This document shows positions 6,726-12,467 of a stretch of DNA of 12,467 nucleotides, in pieces. Location of the stretch: positions 1 through 12,467 of the forward strand of contig JAPLOT010000131.1 in NCBI GenBank assembly GCA_026400595.1, in the 5' to 3' direction. Source of the DNA: Alphaproteobacteria bacterium. GTDB taxonomy: Bacteria; Pseudomonadota; Alphaproteobacteria; Rhizobiales; Aestuariivirgaceae. Numbering within the stretch: the first letter of the stretch is position 1; each line of letters opens with the position of its first letter. The notes beneath the pieces are model-generated. The model saw only the letters and a program-made list of their open reading frames with translations. It was not told the DNA's origin and searched no databases. Made by a program: the position numbers and the translations under genes.

Positions 6726-7901
6726 ATGACCATAAGACTAGACCGCCGCGCATTTTCCATCGGTGCCATGTCCCTCGGACTGACCGGGTGCGCCGGCGCG
6801 ACCGTCGAGCAGTTGCGCGATCCGGTGCCGGAGCCCTTGCTCGATCAGGCGGCCTTGCCGGGTTACAAGAACATCAGATACTGGGGCGACGATGCCGGCT
6901 CCATCGATCCGGCCGTGCTCCACGAGATTGCCGCGCAGCAGGCCCGCGGCCTGAAGTCGAACCGCCGCTATTTCCTCTCGATCTCGGGCGGCGGAAGCAG
7001 CGGCGCCTATGGGGCAGGGCTGCTTTTCGGCTGGTCGGCTGCAGGCACACGCCCCGAGTTCACGATCGTGACCGGCATCAGCACCGGCTCGCTCACGGCC
7101 CCCTTTGCCTTCCTCGGCCATCCCTATGATGACGAGCTTCGCGCGGCCTATACCGAGATCGAGGGGTCGGACATCTTCGTGCGTCGCAGCCTGTTCGGCA
7201 TCATCGGATCGGATTCCGCTGCCGACAACTCGCCGTTGCGGAAGTTGGTGTCGAACTACGTGACGGAGAAGATGATGGCGGGACTGGTGCGCGAGCACGC
7301 GCGCGGCCGCCGGCTCCTGATCGGCACCACCAACATCGATGCCGAGCGCCCGGTCATCTGGGATATCGGCGCGATCGCCGGTAGCGGCCAGCCCGGCAGC
7401 GAAAAGCTGATCGAGGACATCCTTGTCGCATCGGCCTCGATCCCCGGGGTCTTCCCGCCCGTTCGGCTCAATGTGGTGGCCGATGGCCAGCGATTCGACG
7501 AACTCCATGTCGATGGTGGCACCAGCAACCAGGCCTTCCTGTTTCCCTCGAACTTCTCGACGCGGGACGCCGACTTGGAAACGGGCTTCAAGCGGGAGCG
7601 AACGCTCTACGTGATCCGGAACGGTAAGGTCACGCCGGAATACTCGCAAGTAAAGCCGAGGCTGACCGCCATCGTGGCCAAATCCGTCAGCTCGCTGATC
7701 AAGAATCAGGGTATCGGCGATCTCTATCGCATGTATGCGCTGGCACAGCGTGACAATATCGCCTTTAATGCGACCTGGGTTCCCGAAAGCTTCACCATGG
7801 AGGAGACGACGCCCTTCGAGCCGAAGTTCATGCGGGCGCTGTTTGATCTTGGTTACGAAGAGGGACGGTCGGGAATCAACTGGAAGCAGCAGCCGCCATA
7901 A
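6726..7901 (+). CDS. Patatin-like phospholipase, Tat-type lipoprotein
   Basis: The 391-residue protein belongs to the patatin-like acyl hydrolases (PF01734), which cleave fatty-acyl esters with a Ser-Asp dyad. The oxyanion-hole motif GGGSSGAYGAG is at 88-98, the nucleophile is Ser119 in GISTG (117-121), and the catalytic Asp is D263 in DGG (263-265). All essential parts are present. The N-terminus reads DRRAF then a hydrophobic stretch ending in LTGC (19-22), so it combines a twin-arginine signal with a lipobox at Cys22. Ala at +2 suggests an outer-membrane destination. It is therefore probably a lipid-anchored lipase facing the periplasm; substrate unknown. There is no clear Shine-Dalgarno before 6726, and the first ATG before the signal is taken as the start. 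The L,D-transpeptidase gene follows after 82 nt. Confidence 0.92.
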   Translation: MTIRLDRRAFSIGAMSLGLTGCAGATVEQLRDPVPEPLLDQAALPGYKNIRYWGDDAGSIDPAVLHEIAAQQARGLKSNRRYFLSISGGGSSGAYGAGLLFGWSAAGTRPEFTIVTGISTGSLTAPFAFLGHPYDDELRAAYTEIEGSDIFVRRSLFGIIGSDSAADNSPLRKLVSNYVTEKMMAGLVREHARGRRLLIGTTNIDAERPVIWDIGAIAGSGQPGSEKLIEDILVASASIPGVFPPVRLNVVADGQRFDELHVDGGTSNQAFLFPSNFSTRDADLETGFKRERTLYVIRNGKVTPEYSQVKPRLTAIVAKSVSSLIKNQGIGDLYRMYALAQRDNIAFNATWVPESFTMEETTPFEPKFMRALFDLGYEEGRSGINWKQQPP

Positions 7902-7915
7902 CCTAATGAAACGAT

Positions 7916-7927
7916 TGCCTTAAGGCA
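7916..7927. repeat. 12-nt perfect palindrome ahead of the L,D-transpeptidase gene
   Basis: TGCCTTAAGGCA is a perfect palindrome without spacer, 56 nt before the transpeptidase ATG. A shorter one, TTCGCGAA, is at 7954-7961. Both could be regulator sites; chance cannot be excluded. Confidence 0.35.
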
Positions 7928-7983
7928 GCCACGAAGTTGATGTTCTGTGATCGTTCGCGAATTGAGAGACAGAGGAATTTCCG

Positions 7984-8601
7984 ATGATGAAGACAACACT
8001 TACACGGCGTGGCGTGTTGCTGGGAGCGGGCGGTCTGGCCGCCACCATGGTGTCCGGCACCGCTGCGCTTGCCGACGGCAATGACGATCCCTATCCGCTG
8101 CCGCCGTTCAACTACAGCAAGCTGCCGGAAGCCTTCCGGCCGGCGGTGGTTGACTACAAGACCCGCCAGTGGCCAGGCACCATCATCGTCGACACATCCG
8201 CCCGCCAGCTCTATCTGGTGCTCGAGGGCGGCAAGGCCATGCGGTGGGGATGTGCGGTGGGCAAGGACGGCTTCCGCTGGGCAGGTCTCGCCGATGTTGG
8301 CCGCAAGGTCATGTGGCCCCGCTGGACGCCACCCAAGGAAATGATCGCCCGCGCCCCGGAGAAGGCCAAGTGGGCAAACGGCATGCCGGGCGGTCCGGAG
8401 AATCCGCTGGGCGCGCGTGCCCTCTACCTCTATCAGAACGGCAACGACACGCTCTACCGCATCCATGGCACCACGGAGCCGCTGTCGATCGGCAAGAATG
8501 CGTCGTCGGGCTGCATCCGCATGGTGAACCAGGACGTTGTCGAACTCTACCGCCGGGTCCCGATCGGATCGCGGGTTGTGGTACTGGCTGAAGGAGTCTG
8601 A
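7984..8601 (+). CDS. L,D-transpeptidase (YkuD domain), Tat-exported
   Basis: The protein has 205 residues. LTRRGVLLGAGGLAA at 6-20 is a typical twin-arginine signal, with cleavage probably after ALA (28-30). The YkuD catalytic domain (PF03734) covers about 65-202. It shows His161 in the HGT motif and the nucleophile Cys177 in SSGCIRM (174-180), with Arg179 completing the usual signature. Such enzymes form 3-3 cross-links in peptidoglycan or attach proteins to it. In Brucella, Agrobacterium and relatives, YkuD enzymes are known to link outer-membrane beta-barrels to peptidoglycan, so either role is possible. AGAGGA at 7971-7976 precedes the ATG by 7 nt; a second ATG follows immediately at 7987. 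The lipoprotein gene starts 32 nt downstream, suggesting an operon. Confidence 0.93.
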   Translation: MMKTTLTRRGVLLGAGGLAATMVSGTAALADGNDDPYPLPPFNYSKLPEAFRPAVVDYKTRQWPGTIIVDTSARQLYLVLEGGKAMRWGCAVGKDGFRWAGLADVGRKVMWPRWTPPKEMIARAPEKAKWANGMPGGPENPLGARALYLYQNGNDTLYRIHGTTEPLSIGKNASSGCIRMVNQDVVELYRRVPIGSRVVVLAEGV

Positions 8602-8633
8602 CGGATCGGCGTCAGCAAGGGGGAGAGCGGGGC

Positions 8634-9056
8634 ATGAAGGCAAGACAGGCAGGCATGATGTGCATCGGCGCTGCGGCGTTGCTGCTGGCGGGATGTTCGT
8701 CGAATTCAGCGCCGGATCTTCCGCCATCGCAGCCCATCACCGCGCAGCCGCTGGCGCCCCTGCCAACCGGCCCGCTGACGGCGACGCAGATCTCGCAGGC
8801 GCTGGCGGAGCGGAACTTCGCCTTCTCCAGCCCTGGCCGCAAGGGCACCATCTCCTTCTATAATGACGGCACTTTCGAGTATCAGGAAACCGGCAAGGGC
8901 AGCGGCACAGGTGTATGGCAGGCCAGCGAAGGCAAGCTCTGCGAGGCCCGCAATCCGACATCGTTCCTGCCGAAGGGGACGCCCTCCGTCTGCACGCCGA
9001 TCTCGTCGGATGGCACCAAGTTCACGACAGGCCGGATGCAGCTCATTCCCAGCTGA
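8634..9056 (+). CDS. Small putative lipoprotein of unknown function
   Basis: This 140-residue protein has a lipoprotein signal peptide ending in LLAGC, with lipidated Cys21 followed by Ser, which suggests the outer membrane. A Pro-rich linker (about 28-48) leads into a small domain. That domain has alternating beta-type stretches, GTISFYNDGTFEYQ at 71-84 and a GVW turn near 93-95, and two cysteines (103 and 120) that could form a disulfide. The shape (a short motif such as LxxRNF, then a G-x-W-x-x-x-x-G-x-L-C pattern) resembles small rhizobial lipoproteins that I cannot assign to a family with certainty. AAGGGGGA at 8617-8624 is a good ribosome site. The 32-nt gap to the L,D-transpeptidase gene suggests a shared transcript and possibly a role at the cell wall. 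Confidence 0.85.
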   Translation: MKARQAGMMCIGAAALLLAGCSSNSAPDLPPSQPITAQPLAPLPTGPLTATQISQALAERNFAFSSPGRKGTISFYNDGTFEYQETGKGSGTGVWQASEGKLCEARNPTSFLPKGTPSVCTPISSDGTKFTTGRMQLIPS

Positions 9057-9066
9057 GCGAGTGTCA

Positions 9067-9085
9067 GGGACGCTGGCGCCGTCCC
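9067..9085 (+). terminator. Short hairpin after the lipoprotein gene
   Basis: GGGACG (9067-9072) pairs with CGTCCC (9080-9085) around a 7-nt loop, 11 nt after the lipoprotein stop. No T-run follows; a weak or Rho-assisted terminator at most. Confidence 0.35.
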
Positions 9086-9171
9086 GCCGCGCGGCACAAC
9101 CGATCATCGGGACGCGCTGGAGTTGATCGTTCACGCCGCCGCCGCTCTCTGTTATCGGTAGAATCCGATTT

Positions 9172-9175
9172 GGAG
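9172..9175 (+). promoter_or_regulatory. Ribosome binding site deciding the MscS-type channel start
   Basis: GGAG precedes the ATG at 9182 by 6 nt, and a signal peptide starts there. The frame is open much further upstream (to 8915), but that part overlaps the lipoprotein gene in another frame. Confidence 0.6.
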
Positions 9176-9181
9176 CCCGTG

Positions 9182-11563
9182 ATGCGACTTCTTTTCAGCC
9201 TCCTGCTGTTTCTTGCCCTGCTGGCACCGGCGCGTGCCGACACGGCGGAAGCCTCGGCGCAGCTCGCCGCCATCGTCGAGCAGCTCGCCCTCATCGACAA
9301 GGCCATCGACGAGAAGCGCAATGACGACGAGGCCCTTGTCGCCATCCGGGTCAAGCTGGAACCGATCGCCAAGGATCTCATCGCGCTGGGCGTGGCCCTT
9401 CGGCCGCGCCTGACCGAAATCAATCGCCGCCTCGAGGAAATCGGACCGCCTCCCAAGTCCGACGAGCCGCCTGAACTGGCGGAAGTCACCAGTGAACGGC
9501 GTGCGCTGCTCCAGGAGAAGGCCAGGATCAATGCGGTGCTTGGCGAGGCCGAAGCGGTCTCGATCCGGGCCAACGATGCGGTGGACGAAATCAGCGCCAT
9601 CCGGCGCGAGCTGTTCTCGAACACCTTGTTCCGTCGCACCGATATCGGCGTTGTCTTCGATCCGCAGGCGCTGAAGTCCTTCCGCAGCGAGTTGAACGCC
9701 GTGGCGCAGCAGGTCACCTCGCGCATCAAGTTCATGTATAACTTCCGCGGCAAGTCCCTCGCTCTGGCGCTGGGCCTTTCGCTGGTTTTCGGCTTCGCGA
9801 CGGCCTGGGGCATCAGGCGGCTGCTGCGCGTCAATCCCCTGGCCATCTATGATGCTGGCGAGGACACCTATATCCGCCGCCTGTCCGGGGCGTTCTGGAC
9901 AACGGTCATACCCGCCCTGGCCGCAGCGGCCAGCCTGGCGCTTGCCTATGGTCTCTTCTCCTATTTCGGAGTCTTCACCGAGCAGCTCCGCGCGCTCACG
10001 GAAGCCTTTCTGATCTCGATCGCGGCGATCTTCTTCATCCAGCGACTGGCCGGGGCGATCTTCGCGCCGCGCCATCCCGACCGGCGGCTCATCCCAGTCA
10101 CCAATTCTGCGGCCCGCACGCTCTTCCTCCTGTCGCTTGCAATCGCCGTTGTGCAGGTCGCCGACTATTTCTTCGGCCGCGTGAACTCAATCTTTGCCTC
10201 GCCACTGTCGCTGACCGTGGCCAAGAGCTTCGTGTCGTCCATCACCATCAGCCTGCTTCTGGCGCTTGTGGCCATCGCCAAGCCCTTTACCGACGAGGCC
10301 ACGGGCGCGCGACGCGAGTGGCCAGGCTGGATCAGGACGCCGCTGCTGCTCATCGCCCTCTTCATCATCGTGGCGGCGCTGTCAGGCTATGTCGGCCTTG
10401 CACGCTTCACGTCCGCCCAGGTGGTGGTGACCGGCGCCATCCTGGCAACCATGTTCATTGGCGTGCAGAGCGGCCACATCCTTGCGGCCGAAGGCGCCTT
10501 CCCGCGCTCGGCCCTGGGCCAGAAGGTGAAGACGTGGTTCTCGATCTCGGATACGGCGCTGGACCAGCTTGGGCTGTTGTTGTCCTTCCTGGTCTATTTC
10601 GTTGTCCTCGCCATTGGCCTGCCTCTCATTCTTCTGCAGTGGGGCTTCAACCAGATCGACATTCGCACCTGGCTCTACAAGGCCTTCACCGATATCACCA
10701 TCGGGACGGTGTCGATCTCGCTGGTCGGCATCCTGTTCGGCATCCTTCTCTTTGCCCTGGGTTTCCTGTTCACGCGGCAGTTCCAGTTCTGGCTGGACCG
10801 CACCGTCATGGCGCGGTCCCGCGTCGATCCCGGCGTACGCAACTCGATCCGCACCGTGGTGGGCTACCTCGGCGTGGCGATCGCGGGCATGATCGGCCTG
10901 TCAGCCGCGGGCTTCGATCTATCGAACCTTGCGATCGTCGCCGGTGCCCTCTCTCTCGGTATCGGCTTCGGCCTTCAGAACGTGGTGAACAATTTCGTCT
11001 CCGGCCTCATCCTGCTGGCGGAACGGCCCTTCAAGGTGGGCGACTGGATCGAAACGGGAAAGGCATCGGGCCTGGTCAAGAAGATCTCGGTGCGCGCAAC
11101 CGAGATCGAGACCTTCCAGCACCAGACCGTGACTCTGCCGAATTCCGAGCTGATCAACTCGGCGGTGGGCAACTGGACCCATCGCAACAACTGGGGGCGC
11201 GTCGACATCCCGATCACCGCGCCTGTCGGCCGGCACCCCAAGGAAGTCTATGATATTCTTATTGAAATTGGCTCGAAGGATCCGGCCGTCTTGAAATCTC
11301 CGGCGCCCACCGCCATCTTCAAGGGCATAAACGGGGCCGTGATGGAGTTCGAGTTGCGCGTCCATATTCCGGAAGTCTTCGATTCGAGCGTCGTTGCCAC
11401 CCGCATCCGCTTCGAGATCTTCGATGCCTTCGAGAGGATCGCCATGGATACCGCGCCAGTTCCGCGGACGAACCTGACGCTGAGCCTGCCTGACCTCGAG
11501 GCCTTGGCGCAGGCAATCGACACGGTCAAGGCCAGGCCGAAACGGCGCCCGCCGCGGAAGTGA
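9182..11563 (+). CDS. Large MscS-family mechanosensitive channel (DUF3772 type)
   Basis: The 793-residue protein is a multi-domain member of the MscS family, which opens under membrane tension to release solutes after osmotic downshock. Residues 1-19 are a signal peptide (cleavage after ARA). Residues 20-185 form a periplasmic, charged, coiled-coil-like region with a DUF3772-type segment (PF12607) at about 122-182. About eleven membrane segments follow between 191 and 612. The last is the pore helix and leads into the MscS signature: AGALSLGIGFGLQN (587-600), then NNFVSGLILLAERPFKVGDWI (603-623). A soluble cytoplasmic part with LPNSELIN (652-659) follows and a basic tail ends in PKRRPPRK. The architecture resembles MscK-like channels with a large periplasmic sensor rather than the small E. 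coli MscS. It has its own 125-nt upstream gap and may be transcribed separately from the lipoprotein gene. Confidence 0.94.
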   Translation: MRLLFSLLLFLALLAPARADTAEASAQLAAIVEQLALIDKAIDEKRNDDEALVAIRVKLEPIAKDLIALGVALRPRLTEINRRLEEIGPPPKSDEPPELAEVTSERRALLQEKARINAVLGEAEAVSIRANDAVDEISAIRRELFSNTLFRRTDIGVVFDPQALKSFRSELNAVAQQVTSRIKFMYNFRGKSLALALGLSLVFGFATAWGIRRLLRVNPLAIYDAGEDTYIRRLSGAFWTTVIPALAAAASLALAYGLFSYFGVFTEQLRALTEAFLISIAAIFFIQRLAGAIFAPRHPDRRLIPVTNSAARTLFLLSLAIAVVQVADYFFGRVNSIFASPLSLTVAKSFVSSITISLLLALVAIAKPFTDEATGARREWPGWIRTPLLLIALFIIVAALSGYVGLARFTSAQVVVTGAILATMFIGVQSGHILAAEGAFPRSALGQKVKTWFSISDTALDQLGLLLSFLVYFVVLAIGLPLILLQWGFNQIDIRTWLYKAFTDITIGTVSISLVGILFGILLFALGFLFTRQFQFWLDRTVMARSRVDPGVRNSIRTVVGYLGVAIAGMIGLSAAGFDLSNLAIVAGALSLGIGFGLQNVVNNFVSGLILLAERPFKVGDWIETGKASGLVKKISVRATEIETFQHQTVTLPNSELINSAVGNWTHRNNWGRVDIPITAPVGRHPKEVYDILIEIGSKDPAVLKSPAPTAIFKGINGAVMEFELRVHIPEVFDSSVVATRIRFEIFDAFERIAMDTAPVPRTNLTLSLPDLEALAQAIDTVKARPKRRPPRK

Positions 11564-11611
11564 TCCGGCGTTCAGGTGCCGTTCATCCGGCCGCTTCTAG
11601 TTTGATGTCAT

Positions 11612-11625
11612 GGGGCAGGAGCCCC
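11612..11625 (+). terminator. Hairpin between the channel gene and the small secreted-protein gene
   Basis: GGGGC (11612-11616) and GCCCC (11621-11625) pair around the loop AGGA, 49 nt after the channel stop and 21 nt before the next ATG. It may be a weak terminator or a hairpin in the leader of the next gene; no T-run follows. Confidence 0.3.
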
Positions 11626-11646
11626 GAAACCGAGAGTAGAGTAGAA

Positions 11647-11907
11647 ATGAAAACCCTGGTTGCCCTTGCCCTTGCCGCCTTCATCGCATCGCCTGCCGTG
11701 GCGGCGAACGTGACCAACGCGGACGGCGACGCCCATGTCCTGGTCGTTACGGAAAATGGCGAGCAGAGCGAGGTCGGGGTGAACCCCGGTCAGACGGTCG
11801 ACATCTGTCCCAATGGCTGTTTCGTCAACATGCCGAATGGCGATCGCGAGGCTCTCACGGGTACCGAGACCATCGAGATCAGCGGCGGCAAGGCCGTCTT
11901 CAAGTAA
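11647..11907 (+). CDS. Small secreted protein of unknown function
   Basis: The ATG at 11647 starts an 86-residue protein with a clean Sec signal peptide (cleavage after AVAA, about residue 20), leaving a mature protein of about 66 residues. The mature part is acidic and rich in Gly, Asn and Val, with alternating hydrophobic residues that suggest a small beta-fold. It contains two cysteines in CPNGC (54-58) that could form a disulfide or bind a metal. No family is recognised; it looks like the short conserved secreted proteins common in rhizobia. The frame is open up to 11560, but the signal peptide argues for 11647; the ribosome site is weak (GAG-rich AGAGTAGAGTAG at 11633-11644). It ends 3 nt from the stop of the convergent dehydrogenase gene. 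Confidence 0.82.
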   Translation: MKTLVALALAAFIASPAVAANVTNADGDAHVLVVTENGEQSEVGVNPGQTVDICPNGCFVNMPNGDREALTGTETIEISGGKAVFK

Positions 11908-11910
11908 CCG

Positions 11911-12467
11911 CTACAAGGAAACCGACAGACCGCCGTCGACGGCCAGGACGTGGCCGTTGACATAGCTCGCCGCGTCCGATGCCAGGAAGACGGCGGCTCC
12001 GCCGAGTTCTTCGGGCTTCGCCCAGCGACCCGCGGGCGTGCGGCCCTCCACCCAGGCCGTGAAGGCCTTGTCCGCGAGTAATGCGCTGTTGAGTTCGGTT
12101 GCGAAGTAGCCAGGCGCAATGGCGTTGACGGTTATGCCCTGGCGTCCCAGTTCCGCCGCCATGGAGCGCGTCAGGCCATGCAATCCGGCCTTGGCTGCAG
12201 CATAGGCATGGATGGTGGGCCGGCCGAGAATCGCTGCCACGGATCCCGTATTGATGATGCGGCCGTGCCTGTTGGGCAGCATGATCCGCACGGCATCGCG
12301 GGCCAGGCGGAAACACGAGGTGAGATTGACTGCGATCACGCGGTCGAAGTCTTCGTCTTCCCAGTCGGTGATGGCGCGGCGATGCTGTATGCCCGCATTG
12401 TTCACCAGGATGTCCAGCTTGCCGTGCCGCGCCGCAATGTCCTCGAGAGCGGCCCGCGCAACCTTGG
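11911..12467 (-). CDS. SDR oxidoreductase, gluconate 5-dehydrogenase-like (5' end outside window)
   Basis: The minus-strand frame is open from the window edge to a TAG at 11913-11911, giving 184 visible residues; the N-terminal NAD(P)-binding GxxxGxG part lies beyond the window. Visible are the SDR motifs NNAG (22-25), Asn47, the catalytic Ser75, Tyr88 and Lys92 (YAAAK, with Ser and Tyr 13 apart as usual), and APGY (117-120). The C-terminal half resembles E. coli IdnO closely by eye: VNNAGIQ with a following RR/HR, the ADKAFTAW/EDEAFTAW segment, RTPAGRW, then GAAVFLASDAASYVNG and VDGG. IdnO-type enzymes interconvert D-gluconate and 5-keto-D-gluconate with NAD(P)H. SDR specificities change easily, so the substrate is tentative. 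It is cytoplasmic and convergent with the small secreted-protein gene, so it belongs to another transcript. Confidence 0.93.
   Translation of the reverse strand, partial: KVARAALEDIAARHGKLDILVNNAGIQHRRAITDWEDEDFDRVIAVNLTSCFRLARDAVRIMLPNRHGRIINTGSVAAILGRPTIHAYAAAKAGLHGLTRSMAAELGRQGITVNAIAPGYFATELNSALLADKAFTAWVEGRTPAGRWAKPEELGGAAVFLASDAASYVNGHVLAVDGGLSVSL

Noticed and set aside
6721..6726. TTGACA as a -35 element
   Set aside because: It runs into the start codon of the patatin gene, so it cannot serve that gene.
8915..9181. 89-residue N-terminal extension of the channel gene
   Set aside because: It overlaps the lipoprotein gene in another frame, is Arg-rich and would bury the signal peptide; the ATG at 9182 has a good ribosome site.
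1..12467. tRNA, rRNA, CRISPR array, transposon ends or integration site
   Set aside because: Looked for by eye and none seen; repeats here are only short palindromes and the internal DUF3300 duplication.

Overview
The window is GC-rich, densely coded DNA that looks like the chromosome of an alphaproteobacterium, most likely of the order Hyphomicrobiales (Rhizobiales). This rests on the overall style of the proteins (a DUF3772-type MscS channel, a DUF3300/DUF2950 pair, a Tat-exported YkuD protein, an AqpZ close to the E. coli protein) and is an inference, since no rRNA or other marker is present. I see no tRNA, rRNA, insertion sequence, integrase, phage gene or CRISPR array.

Layout. (1) Positions 1-3041: the 3' part of a HAD-family phosphatase, followed 9 nt later by a large periplasmic cytochrome with eight CxxCH haem sites fused to HEAT-like and TPR repeats. 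(2) 3042-3422: a 381-nt gene-free stretch with several inverted repeats. (3) 3423-5797: a DUF3300 protein with a long basic low-complexity tail and a DUF2950 protein, 23 nt apart, both with signal peptides. (4) 5880-6566: the water channel aqpZ, closed by a strong hairpin at 6594-6630. (5) 6726-9056: a patatin-like lipoprotein with a twin-arginine signal, a Tat-type L,D-transpeptidase and a small lipoprotein. (6) 9182-11563: a large MscS-family mechanosensitive channel. (7) 11647-11907: a small secreted protein. (8) 11911-12467, minus strand: the C-terminal part of a short-chain dehydrogenase resembling gluconate 5-dehydrogenase. Its stop codon lies 3 nt from that of the small secreted protein.

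All eight complete genes from the cytochrome to the small secreted protein, apart from aqpZ, carry an export signal, and aqpZ is itself a membrane protein. The window therefore reads as a run of envelope genes: periplasmic electron transfer, two proteins of unknown function, water flux, lipid acyl hydrolysis, peptidoglycan cross-linking and pressure relief. Whether these form one programme (for example osmotic or envelope stress) or merely sit together cannot be decided from the sequence.

The least explained parts are the octahaem-HEAT-TPR cytochrome with its HAD neighbour, the DUF3300/DUF2950 pair, and the structured gene-free region ahead of that pair. No complete new system is evident; these are the best leads.
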